From UBA8337 sp965221415 (GTDB lineage Bacteria > Pseudomonadota > Alphaproteobacteria > RS24): a DNA stretch of 64,000 bases. The notes below the pieces were generated by a model. The model was given only the letters and a program-made list of their open reading frames with translations. It was not told where the DNA came from and made no database searches. Location: the NCBI GenBank assembly GCA_965221415.1, contig OZ244887.1, positions 806,001-870,000 of the forward strand. The letters are read 5' to 3'. Both the position numbers and the translations under genes were made by a program. Position 1 is the stretch's first letter; each line of letters opens with the position of its first letter. Shown here in pieces: positions 1 to 8,959 of the stretch.

Positions 1-8
1 CGCGCCCC

Positions 9-1625
9 ATGCTGCATTTCTCACGTTTAAAGATTGCTGGTATCGCCCTTGTGGTGTTGCTCGGCGTGGTGTTTTCACTGCCGAATTTTCTGAGCGAGAA
101 AAACCGTCTGGCTTTGCCAGAGTTTCTGCCATCGAGTCAGCTCAATCTGGGGCTTGATTTGCAGGGCGGGTCGCATTTGCTGCTGTCGGTGGATACGGAT
201 TCGGTAAAGCGCGAACGGCTTGAGGATTTAATCTCGGATGTGCGACTTGCTTTGCGCGGCGAGCGCATCGGCTATACGGGGCTTGGTCGGATTGATGGCG
301 GCGTGACGGTGTCCATCCGTAAAACCGAAGATTTAGAACGCGCCCAAGGCGTGTTGCAAGGCTTGTCGCAGCCGATTACGGCGAATGTGATTAGCGGCTT
401 TAATCAGGGTGTGGATTTGGCGGTCGAGAATACGCAAGACCTGACGTTTGAGTTGAAAGTGACCCCCGAAGCGGTGGCGGCGCGCAACACACGTACGTTG
501 CAGCAATCGATTGAAATTATTCGCCGCCGCGTCGACGAGCTTGGCACGACCGAGCCAACTATTCAGCGTCAGGGTGATACGCGTATTCTGGTGCAAGTGC
601 CGGGGCTTGATGACCCGCAAAGACTGAAGGCGCTGCTGGGTCAAACGGCCAAGCTGAACTTTCATCTGGTTGACCAAAGCATGAGTGCTTATGAGGTCGA
701 AGGCGGCCAACGTGCGCCTGCGGGGGCGCGGGTTTACTATACTGATACAGAGCCGCGTGTGCCGTATCTCATTCGCCGTCGCGCGATGGTCAGCGGCGAG
801 CGTCTGGTGGACGCAAGCGTCGGGTTTGACCCGCAGACCAATGCGCCCGAAGTCAATTTCCGCTTTGATACGGTCGGCGCGAAAAAATTCGGCGAAGTCA
901 CAAAGGCCAATGTGGGTCGCCCTTTCGCGATTGTGCTGGACGAGAAAATTATTTCTGCACCGATTATTCAATCGGCGATTTTGGGTGGCGCGGGGCGCAT
1001 TACGGGCAATTTCTCGGTGCAAGAGGCCAATGATTTGTCGATTTTGCTACGCGCAGGCGCATTGCCCGCACCGATGACTATTTTGGAAGAACGCACGGTC
1101 GGGCCCGGCCTTGGCGCAGATAGCGTTGCGGCGGGGCGGATTGCGCTGATTGTCGGCTTTATGGCGGTGATTGCCTTTATGATTATCAGCTATAATGTGT
1201 TTGGCGCTTTTGCCAATATTGCGCTGGTGGTTAATCTGATGCTGATTATGGCAGTGTTGTCTGGCTTGCAAGCGACGCTGACCTTGCCCGGCATTGCGGG
1301 CATTGTGTTGACGGTCGGTATGGCGGTGGATGCCAATGTGCTGATTTTCGAACGCATTCGTGAAGAGATCGCTGCCAATAAGACAGCCATCATGGCGATT
1401 GATACAGGCTATAATCGCGCCCTTGGGACGATTCTCGATGCCAATATCACGACGCTTCTGGCTGCCGTTATTTTGTTTCAGCTTGGCTCAGGGCCTATTC
1501 GCGGCTTTGCGATAACACTGGCGATTGGCATTGTAACGTCGGTTTTCACGGCTTTTGTTCTGACCCGCTTTTTGGTCGCGCTCTGGGTGCGCCGCCAAGG
1601 GCGACCAGATAGTTTGCCGCTTTAG
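9..1625 (+). CDS. secD: Protein translocase subunit SecD
   Basis: SecD is the large subunit of the SecDF accessory complex, which uses the proton gradient to pull exported proteins through SecYEG on the periplasmic side. The 538-residue protein has one N-terminal membrane segment (about residues 8-24), the conserved LGLDLQGG motif (47-54), a large periplasmic region, and a C-terminal block of five membrane segments from about residue 375. That block contains the family motif GMAVDANVLIFERIREE. The ATG at 9 gives the start MLHFSR, typical of alphaproteobacterial SecD; only eight bases lie upstream, so its ribosome site is not visible. It lies 11 bp before secF and the two are surely co-transcribed. 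Confidence 0.97.
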   Translation: MLHFSRLKIAGIALVVLLGVVFSLPNFLSEKNRLALPEFLPSSQLNLGLDLQGGSHLLLSVDTDSVKRERLEDLISDVRLALRGERIGYTGLGRIDGGVTVSIRKTEDLERAQGVLQGLSQPITANVISGFNQGVDLAVENTQDLTFELKVTPEAVAARNTRTLQQSIEIIRRRVDELGTTEPTIQRQGDTRILVQVPGLDDPQRLKALLGQTAKLNFHLVDQSMSAYEVEGGQRAPAGARVYYTDTEPRVPYLIRRRAMVSGERLVDASVGFDPQTNAPEVNFRFDTVGAKKFGEVTKANVGRPFAIVLDEKIISAPIIQSAILGGAGRITGNFSVQEANDLSILLRAGALPAPMTILEERTVGPGLGADSVAAGRIALIVGFMAVIAFMIISYNVFGAFANIALVVNLMLIMAVLSGLQATLTLPGIAGIVLTVGMAVDANVLIFERIREEIAANKTAIMAIDTGYNRALGTILDANITTLLAAVILFQLGSGPIRGFAITLAIGIVTSVFTAFVLTRFLVALWVRRQGRPDSLPL

Positions 1626-1636
1626 GGGGTGATAAT

Positions 1637-2557
1637 ATGTGGACATTAAAACTCATTCCGATGAACACCAATATTGGTTTTATTCGACACCGCAGTTTTG
1701 CGCTGTTTTTGTCGGCGGCATTGGTGATTGGCTCGATGGGTGTGTTTTTCGCCAAGGGGCTGAACTTCGGTATTGATTTTAGAGGCGGCACGCTGATTGA
1801 AGCGAGTGCCCCGCAAGCTATCAATATTGGTGCCTTGCGCGAACAGCTAGGCGCACTGGCACTTGGCGAAGTGCAGATTCAAGAGTTTGGCAAGGAAACC
1901 GATGTCTTAATTCGGATTGCTGAGGTCGAAAACGCGGTGGATGCGCGTAATGATCTGACCGCGGTGGAGGTCATTCGCAATGAATTGGCGGGGGAGTATG
2001 ATATTCGCCGCGTCGAGATTGTTGGCCCGCAGGTAAGCGCCGAACTTATCCAGACGGGCGTGTTGGCGGTTTTAGCGGCGATTATTTCGATGCTGATTTA
2101 CATTTGGTTTCGCTTTGAGTGGCAATTCTCTGTCGGGGCGGTGCTGGCCTTGGTGCATGATGTGGTGTTGACGATTGGTATTTTTTCGCTGTTGCAACTC
2201 GATTTTAATCTGTCGATTCTGGCGGCGATTTTGACGATTGTCGGCTATTCGATGAACGATACGGTGGTGGTTTATGATCGGGTGCGCGAAAACTTGCGCA
2301 AATATAAAAAGATGGATTTGGGCGATTTGCTCGACACCGCGATTAACGAGACATTGTCGCGCACGGTGATGACATCGGTGACGACCTTATTGGCTCTGGG
2401 CGCGCTTTACATGCTGGGGGGTGAGGTTATTCGCGGCTTTACTTTTGCGATGATTTTGGGCGTTCTTGTCGGCACATATTCGTCGATATTCATCGCCTCG
2501 CCCTTGCTGATGATACTCGGCGTGAAGCGTGATTGGTCAGGCAATAAAGCTAATTGA
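1637..2557 (+). CDS. secF: Protein translocase subunit SecF
   Basis: SecF is the smaller partner of SecD in the inner-membrane SecDF complex. The 306-residue protein has an N-terminal membrane segment, the SecD/SecF motif GIDFRGGTLIE (about 45-55), a periplasmic stretch, and five C-terminal membrane segments. The signature GYSMNDTVVVYDRVREN begins near residue 203. The ATG is preceded by GGGGTGA at about 5 bp, overlapping the end of the intergenic gap after secD. A start at the second Met (residue 9, MNTNIGF) is possible but lacks as good a ribosome site. Length and motifs are normal for the family. Confidence 0.97.
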   Translation: MWTLKLIPMNTNIGFIRHRSFALFLSAALVIGSMGVFFAKGLNFGIDFRGGTLIEASAPQAINIGALREQLGALALGEVQIQEFGKETDVLIRIAEVENAVDARNDLTAVEVIRNELAGEYDIRRVEIVGPQVSAELIQTGVLAVLAAIISMLIYIWFRFEWQFSVGAVLALVHDVVLTIGIFSLLQLDFNLSILAAILTIVGYSMNDTVVVYDRVRENLRKYKKMDLGDLLDTAINETLSRTVMTSVTTLLALGALYMLGGEVIRGFTFAMILGVLVGTYSSIFIASPLLMILGVKRDWSGNKAN

Positions 2558-2619
2558 TTTGCGTGGCTGTCCGCCCCAGTGGTAGTGTGTAGGTATATCG
2601 ATTCGAAAAGGAGGCTGTT

Positions 2620-3222
<603 letters not shown>

Positions 3223-3241
3223 GCGGCATATCAATTTTCTG

Positions 3242-3275
3242 AAAAGGGTCGCTTATTCATGCGACCCTTTTTTTT
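3242..3275 (+). terminator. Rho-independent terminator after the PuuD-like gene
   Basis: AAAAGGGTCGC (3242-3252) pairs perfectly with GCGACCCTTTT (3261-3271) around an 8-base loop, and is followed by a T run to 3275. It closes the secD-secF-PuuD-like unit and stands immediately before the ribosome site of the next gene. Confidence 0.93.
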
Positions 3276-3284
3276 GAGGTTAAC

Positions 3285-3962
3285 ATGAACGCTGATTTCG
3301 CACTGTTACGGCAAGAGCTACGGGGTCTGGATGGCGATTTATATCTGTGCCATCTGTTTGCGCCCGCCGCAAGCCGCGACGCGTTGCTCACGCTGTATCA
3401 TCTATATGCCGATAGTGCGCGTGTTCCGTCGCTGGTGTCAGACCCGATGATTGGTGCTATTCGGCTGCAATGGTGGCGCGAGTTGCTCGATAAAGAGACA
3501 CACGACACGCCGATTGGCCATGCGCTGATGATGCATCCGCTTGAACGCGAAAAAGCGCTGGCGCTGATTGATGGTCGCGAAGCCGCCTTGTCGGAAACCC
3601 CGCGCCATGTGCATGAATTAGAAGACGAGGCGCGCAGCGTTGGGACGGCCTTTTTGCAGCTTGCCTGCGATATCATCGGTGCTGAGGCGGATGCAGATTT
3701 GCTGCAATCGGCAGGGACGGGGTTCGAGCTATTGCGCCTTGTGCCGCAAGATGGCACTGATGTTGCGGCACGGGCGTATGAATTGTTGGCGGCGGCGTGC
3801 GCACAATTTAACCGATTGCCCCGCGCACAGCGTAAAGCATTGCTGCCGGCTTTTCTGCCGATTGGATTGGCAAAGCGTCATGCTGCCCATTTTCCGCATC
3901 CCAAAACGCTGCTGCGCTATCAGCTTTCCTTGCTGCGCATGGCGGCGTTGGGTCGTTTATAA
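3285..3962 (+). CDS. Squalene/phytoene synthase family protein (NDUFAF6-like)
   Basis: A 225-residue member of the squalene/phytoene synthase fold. The motif AIRLQWWRELLD (about residues 58-69) is typical of the branch that includes NDUFAF6, a mitochondrial complex I assembly factor, and its alphaproteobacterial relatives. I do not see two intact DxxxD prenyl-diphosphate-binding motifs, and the protein is shorter than usual carotenoid or hopanoid synthases, so an assembly or non-catalytic role is as likely as prenyl transfer. The start follows GAGG (3276-3279), squeezed behind the preceding terminator. Its TAA overlaps the convergent trmFO stop within the palindrome TTATAA at 3957-3962. Confidence 0.75.
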   Translation: MNADFALLRQELRGLDGDLYLCHLFAPAASRDALLTLYHLYADSARVPSLVSDPMIGAIRLQWWRELLDKETHDTPIGHALMMHPLEREKALALIDGREAALSETPRHVHELEDEARSVGTAFLQLACDIIGAEADADLLQSAGTGFELLRLVPQDGTDVAARAYELLAAACAQFNRLPRAQRKALLPAFLPIGLAKRHAAHFPHPKTLLRYQLSLLRMAALGRL

Positions 3963-5336
3963 GAAGTCGATGAAATCGGCACGCGCACGGGCGGTAAAGC
4001 CGCGTTGACGCGCTTGCTTCTTGGCTTGCATCCGCGCTTTGCCGCGTAATTTTTTGCCGTTTTCATCCATCGGGGCAGGCAGCGCGTCAAGCTCTGGCAT
4101 GAGACCAAAGTTGATATTCATCGGCTGAAACGAACTGGCATCGGCATTGACGGTAATATGCGCGAGCAAAGCGCCAAAGGCTGTCGTCATGGCGGGTGGG
4201 GCGAGGGTGTGGCCTTGTATTTGCGCAGCGGCAAATCGCCCCGCGAGCAGGCCAATCGCGGTGCTTTCGACATAGCCCTCAACGCCCGTGATTTGCCCCG
4301 CAAAACGGATATGGGCGGCGGTTTTGAGCCGCAATTCGCCATCCAATAAGGTAGGGCTGTTGAGAAAAGTATTGCGATGCAACCCGCCAAGGCGTGCAAA
4401 TCGGGCGTTTTCGAGGCCGGGGATGAGTTTGAAAACATCGGTTTGTGCGCCATATTTCAACTTGGTTTGAAAGCCGACCATGTTGAACAATGTGCCGAGT
4501 GCGTTGTCTTGGCGTAGCTGCACCACCGCATAGGGCTTCACATCGGGCGCATGGCTATTGGTCAGCCCGCGCGGTTTCATCGGCCCGTGACGCAGGGTTT
4601 CGCGACCGCGCGCGGCCATCACTTCAATCGGTAAGCAGCCATTAAAATAGGGCGTGTTTTCTTCCCATTGTTTGAAATCGGCGGTGTCGCTGTCGATGAG
4701 TGCGTCGAGAAAAGCGTCATACTGGGCTTCGTCCATCGGGCAATTAATGTAATCCTTGCCCGTCCCGCCGGGCCCGATTTTGTCATAGCGCGATTGATAC
4801 CAGCAAATATCCATATCGAGGCTATCGTGATAGAGTATCGGCGCAATCGCATCGAAGAAAACGAGTTTATCGCGCCCCGTCAGGTGGGCTATCGTGTCCG
4901 ATAGGGCGGGCGAGGTCAGCGGACCCGTCGCGATGATAACATGCGCCCAATCGTCTGGAATGGCGGTGACTTCTTCGCGTTGCAGGGTGATGTTGGGATG
5001 CGCTTCGATGGCGCGGGTCACGGCGGCGGAGAACCCTTCGCGGTCGACCGCCAACGCACCGCCCGCAGGAACTTGATGCGCATCGGCACTCTGCATGATG
5101 AGGCTTTGCGTGTCGCGCAATTCGGCGTGCAATAAGCCCACGGCGTTGTTTTCGGCATCGTCAGAACGAAAACTGTTAGAACATACCAGTTCGGCTAGGC
5201 CATCCGTCACATGGGCATCGGTGGTGCGCACGGGGCGCATTTCGTGCAGTATGACGTCAACGCCCGCTTGGGCTGCTTGAAAAGCCGCCTCAGACCCCGC
5301 CAGTCCGCCGCCGATAATGTGTAATGTGTCGCTCAT
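3957..5336 (-). CDS. trmFO: Methylenetetrahydrofolate-tRNA-(uracil-5-)-methyltransferase TrmFO
   Basis: TrmFO uses methylenetetrahydrofolate and FADH2 to make ribothymidine at U54 of tRNA. The 459-residue protein has an N-terminal FAD-binding motif GGGLAGSEAA (9-18), the signature LVCSNSFRSDDAENNAVGLL with Cys52 (matching the catalytic Cys53 of the Bacillus enzyme), and the GidA-like sections GPGGTGKDYINCPM and FQTKLKYGAQ. Its ATG overlaps the uvrA stop in ATGA (5333-5336), so the two genes are translationally coupled. Its 3' end overlaps the convergent squalene-synthase-family gene by 6 bp. Confidence 0.96.
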   Translation of the reverse strand: MSDTLHIIGGGLAGSEAAFQAAQAGVDVILHEMRPVRTTDAHVTDGLAELVCSNSFRSDDAENNAVGLLHAELRDTQSLIMQSADAHQVPAGGALAVDREGFSAAVTRAIEAHPNITLQREEVTAIPDDWAHVIIATGPLTSPALSDTIAHLTGRDKLVFFDAIAPILYHDSLDMDICWYQSRYDKIGPGGTGKDYINCPMDEAQYDAFLDALIDSDTADFKQWEENTPYFNGCLPIEVMAARGRETLRHGPMKPRGLTNSHAPDVKPYAVVQLRQDNALGTLFNMVGFQTKLKYGAQTDVFKLIPGLENARFARLGGLHRNTFLNSPTLLDGELRLKTAAHIRFAGQITGVEGYVESTAIGLLAGRFAAAQIQGHTLAPPAMTTAFGALLAHITVNADASSFQPMNINFGLMPELDALPAPMDENGKKLRGKARMQAKKQARQRGFTARARADFIDFL

Positions 5337-8215
5337 GCTGATTTTTTCTTCACCAGTCGTTTCAAATATTGCCCCGTATAGCTACGCTTTTCGCGTGCCA
5401 CAGTCTCGGGCGTGCCAATGGCGACGATTTCGCCGCCGCCATCGCCGCCTTCAGGCCCCATATCGATTATCCAATCGGCGGTTTTGATAACCTCCAAATT
5501 ATGCTCAATCACCGCCACTGTGTTGCCCGCATCGACCAGTTCGTGCAGGACATCGAGCAATTTGGCGACATCGTGAAAATGCAATCCCGTGGTGGGTTCG
5601 TCAAGAATATATAGTGTGCGCCCCGTGGCGCGTTTGGAGAGTTCTTTGGCCAATTTGACGCGCTGTGCTTCGCCGCCCGAAAGGGTGGTGGCTTGTTGCC
5701 CGACTTTCACATAGCCGAGGCCGACGCGTTGCAATGTCGTCATTTTATCGCGCACCATCGGGACGGCTTTGAAAAAGTCAGCCGCTTCGTCGACCGTCAT
5801 ATCGAGTATGTCGGCGATTGATTTGTCTTTGAAGCGCACTTCGAGCGTTTCGCGATTATAGCGTTGGCCGTTGCAGCTATCGCATTCGACATAGACATCG
5901 GGCAGGAAGTGCATTTCGATTTTAATCAGGCCGTCGCCTTGGCAGGTTTCGCAGCGCCCGCCTTTGACGTTGAACGAAAACCGCCCCGGCTTATAACCCC
6001 GCGCTTTGGCTTCGGGCAGGCCAGAAAACCATTCGCGGATGGGCGTGAAAGCCCCCGTATAGGTAGCAGGATTAGACCGAGGCGTGCGGCCAATCGGCGA
6101 TTGGTCAATATCGATGACTTTGTCGAGCAAGTGCAGCCCGTCAATGGTGGTGTGCTCGGCGGGGGTGGCGCGGGCATTGCTGAGCTTGCGCGCCAATGAT
6201 TTGTAGAGCGTATCAATCAGCAGGGTTGACTTGCCGCCGCCCGAAACACCGGTGACGCAGGTGAATGTGCCAAGCGGGATTTCGGCGGTGACGTTTTTCA
6301 GATTATTGCCTTTCGCGCCCTTCACGGCGATGGTTTTGCTAGCTTTGGTATCGCGCCGCTTTTTCGGCACGGGGACTTCGAGCGTGCCAGATAGGTACTG
6401 CCCCGTGAGGCTTTTCTTGCTCGCGATGATTTTCTTCGGCGTGCCTTCGGCGACCACATGCCCGCCATGGATGCCCGCCCCGGGGCCGATATCAACCACA
6501 TGGTCGGCGGTCATAATGGCTTCTTCGTCATGCTCGACGACAATCACCGTATTGCCGAGGTCGCGCAGCCGTGTGAGCGTTTTTAAAAGGCGCGTATTGT
6601 CGCGTTGATGCAGCCCGATGCTTGGCTCATCCAGCACATATAGCACGCCCGTCAGGCCAGAGCCGATTTGTGAGGCAAGGCGGATGCGTTGGCTCTCGCC
6701 GCCCGATAACGTGCCAGAGCTGCGCGATAGGGTGAGATATTCAAGCCCGACATCGTTCAAGAAATTCAGCCTTTCGCGGATTTCTTTCAAGATGCGCGCG
6801 GCGATTTGCGTTTCTTTGGCGGTGAGCTTTTTTTCGAGTTTGCGAAACCACTCATCCGCCGTCCGAATAGACATTTGCGTGACTTGGCTGACGTGCAACT
6901 CGTTTATTTTAACGGCCAGTGCTTCGGGCTTGAGGCGATAGCCGCTACAGGTTTCGCAATCAGTGACGGATTGGTATTTTTCAATGTCCTCACGTGACCA
7001 GTTGCTATCGGTTTCGCGATAGCGCCGCTCCAGACTAGGAATAACGCCTTCAAAGGGTTTCTTGGCTTTGTAAATGCGCATGCTGTCATCGAAGGAAAAG
7101 GTGACAAGCTCGTCGCCCGAGCCATACAGAATAGCCTGCTGCGCGCGGGCGGGCAGCTCAGACCATTTCGTCGTCATTTTAAACTTATAATGCTTGGCAA
7201 CGGCCTCGAGCGTCTGCGTGTAATAGGGCGAGGGCGACGATGATTTCGACCATGGCGCAATCGCCCCCTCTTTAAGGGACAAATTGCCATCTGGCACGAC
7301 GGCAATCGGGTCGATAAAAAACTGCGTGCCGAGACCATCGCATTCGGGGCAAGCCCCGAACGGATTGTTGAATGAAAACAGCCGTGGTTCAATCTCGTCA
7401 ATCGTAAAACCCGATACGGGACAGGCAAAACGCGCCGAAAAAATCACCCTCTCTGCTTGGTCGGCCATCTCGACGACAGCGATGCCATCGGTCAGGCCGA
7501 GGGCGACTTCCATACTATCGGCGACGCGATTGCCGAGGTCGGGCTTGATAACAAGGCGGTCGACCACCACGTCGATATCGTGTTTTAGTTTTTTATCGAG
7601 CGCGGGGATATCGGTGATTTCGTAAAATGTGCCATCGACTTTTACCCGTTGGAAGCCGCGCTTTTGCAGCTCGGCAAAGTCGCGCTTATATTCGCCCTTG
7701 CGGCCACGCACGATTGGTGCAAGCAGAAATAGGCGCGTGCCTTCGGGCATTTCCATCACGCGGTCGACCATTTGGCTGACGGTCTGGCTTTCGATGGGCA
7801 GTCCCGTCGCGGGCGAATAGGGGATGCCGATACGGGCATATAACAGGCGCAGATAATCATATATTTCAGTGACCGTGCCGACGGTTGAGCGCGGGTTGCG
7901 CGAGGTCGTTTTCTGCTCGATGGAAATAGCCGGCGACAAGCCATCAATCTGGTCGACATCGGGCTTTTGCATCATCTCAAGAAACTGCCGCGCATAGGCC
8001 GATAGACTCTCGACGTAGCGACGTTGCCCCTCGGCGTAAATCGTATCAAAGGCAAGCGAGCTTTTGCCCGACCCAGAAAGACCCGTGACAACAATCAGCT
8101 GGTCGCGTGGGAGGTCGAGCGACACATCTTTCAAATTATGCTCGCGCGCCCCCGCGATGCGGATTTTCTTAAGCTGCGAGGCACTCGCTTTTTGCGATTT
8201 CGGTTTGCGTGGCAT
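5333..8215 (-). CDS. uvrA: Excinuclease ABC subunit A (UvrA)
   Basis: UvrA is the damage-sensing ATPase of nucleotide excision repair and hands lesions to UvrB. The 960-residue protein has two ABC modules: Walker A GLSGSGKSS (45-53), LSGGESQR signature, second Walker A GVSGGGKST, and second signature LSGGEAQR. The C-terminal zinc module keeps its cysteines (CETC ... CDSC). The first zinc module reads ACPVSGF ... ACPEC, so one Cys of the first pair is Ser; I recall this variant from other alphaproteobacteria and do not treat it as damage. A purine-rich GAGAGAG lies before the ATG. No clear LexA box was seen in the 170 bp shared with the divergent ssb. Confidence 0.97.
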   Translation of the reverse strand: MPRKPKSQKASASQLKKIRIAGAREHNLKDVSLDLPRDQLIVVTGLSGSGKSSLAFDTIYAEGQRRYVESLSAYARQFLEMMQKPDVDQIDGLSPAISIEQKTTSRNPRSTVGTVTEIYDYLRLLYARIGIPYSPATGLPIESQTVSQMVDRVMEMPEGTRLFLLAPIVRGRKGEYKRDFAELQKRGFQRVKVDGTFYEITDIPALDKKLKHDIDVVVDRLVIKPDLGNRVADSMEVALGLTDGIAVVEMADQAERVIFSARFACPVSGFTIDEIEPRLFSFNNPFGACPECDGLGTQFFIDPIAVVPDGNLSLKEGAIAPWSKSSSPSPYYTQTLEAVAKHYKFKMTTKWSELPARAQQAILYGSGDELVTFSFDDSMRIYKAKKPFEGVIPSLERRYRETDSNWSREDIEKYQSVTDCETCSGYRLKPEALAVKINELHVSQVTQMSIRTADEWFRKLEKKLTAKETQIAARILKEIRERLNFLNDVGLEYLTLSRSSGTLSGGESQRIRLASQIGSGLTGVLYVLDEPSIGLHQRDNTRLLKTLTRLRDLGNTVIVVEHDEEAIMTADHVVDIGPGAGIHGGHVVAEGTPKKIIASKKSLTGQYLSGTLEVPVPKKRRDTKASKTIAVKGAKGNNLKNVTAEIPLGTFTCVTGVSGGGKSTLLIDTLYKSLARKLSNARATPAEHTTIDGLHLLDKVIDIDQSPIGRTPRSNPATYTGAFTPIREWFSGLPEAKARGYKPGRFSFNVKGGRCETCQGDGLIKIEMHFLPDVYVECDSCNGQRYNRETLEVRFKDKSIADILDMTVDEAADFFKAVPMVRDKMTTLQRVGLGYVKVGQQATTLSGGEAQRVKLAKELSKRATGRTLYILDEPTTGLHFHDVAKLLDVLHELVDAGNTVAVIEHNLEVIKTADWIIDMGPEGGDGGGEIVAIGTPETVAREKRSYTGQYLKRLVKKKSA

Positions 8216-8385
8216 GAGGTCTCTCTCAGGTTGGGGTGCAATCTAGCCTTTTTGGTCGTTTTGCGAAACCAATTATACGGATGGCTTTTTAACGCGGTGT
8301 CGAGTAATCCACAACTAAGCGGGGTGGTGCGGGTGCAGTTTGGCGGCGATTCATTTAGGGTCGCAAGACAAATAGGAGAAAAAAC

Positions 8386-8835
8386 ATGGCTGGAAGCGTC
8401 AATAAAGTGATTTTGGTGGGCAATTTGGGAGCAGACCCAGATGTTCGCAGCACAAAAGATGGCCGCCCTGTCGTCAATCTCAGCATTGCGACAAGCGAAA
8501 ACTGGAAAGACAAGAATACGGGCGAACGACGCGAGAAAACCGAATGGCATCGCGTGGTTATTTTCTCCGAAGGGCTGTGCCGCATCGCCGAGCAATATCT
8601 GAAAAAAGGCTCGAAAGTATATGTCGAAGGCCAGCTCCAAACCCGCAAATGGCAGGACGATAGCAATAATGATCGCTATACCACAGAGGTGGTTTTGCAA
8701 AACTTTGGCGGCGTGATGACCATGTTGGATAGCCGCAATAGCGGTGGCGACTTTGAAGCTGTGGGCAGCGATTCGCCTCCACCGGCGGCTGCGCAGGGTG
8801 GGGATGCGGCGATTGATGATGATATCCCGTTTTAG
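8386..8835 (+). CDS. ssb: Single-stranded DNA-binding protein
   Basis: SSB coats single-stranded DNA during replication, repair and recombination. The 149-residue protein starts with the OB-fold signature VNKVILVGNLGADPDVR, continues with the core around WHRVVIFSEGLCRIAEQYLKKG, then has a short disordered linker and ends in the acidic tip DDDIPF, which recruits partner proteins. AGGAG (8374-8378) lies 7 bp before the ATG. It is divergent from uvrA, the common arrangement in alphaproteobacteria, so the 8216-8385 gap should hold both promoters. Confidence 0.97.
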   Translation: MAGSVNKVILVGNLGADPDVRSTKDGRPVVNLSIATSENWKDKNTGERREKTEWHRVVIFSEGLCRIAEQYLKKGSKVYVEGQLQTRKWQDDSNNDRYTTEVVLQNFGGVMTMLDSRNSGGDFEAVGSDSPPPAAAQGGDAAIDDDIPF

Positions 8836-8874
8836 GCGTTAAAAACTCAATAAAAACAATGGGTTGAAATGGTG

Positions 8875-8903
8875 TTGACGGGGTTGTTTTCCGTGCCTGT
8901 ATT
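8875..8903 (+). promoter_or_regulatory. Possible sigma-70 promoter for gyrA
   Basis: TTGACG (8875-8880) and TGTATT (8898-8903) are separated by 17 bp, matching 5/6 and 4/6 consensus positions, in the 124-bp gap between ssb and gyrA. This is sequence resemblance only. Confidence 0.4.
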
Positions 8904-8959
8904 TCTCTGTTTTGTGGTATGATTTTAGTCATATTCACGCGATACGAGAAAGATAAATT

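Noticed and set aside
7410..7440. Loss of a zinc cysteine in UvrA (CPVS instead of CPxC)
   Set aside because: I recall the same sequence in other alphaproteobacterial UvrA proteins, so it is likely lineage-typical, not a defect.
8216..8385. LexA/SOS box between uvrA and ssb
   Set aside because: I looked for GTTC-N7-GTTC or GAAC-type pairs and saw none.
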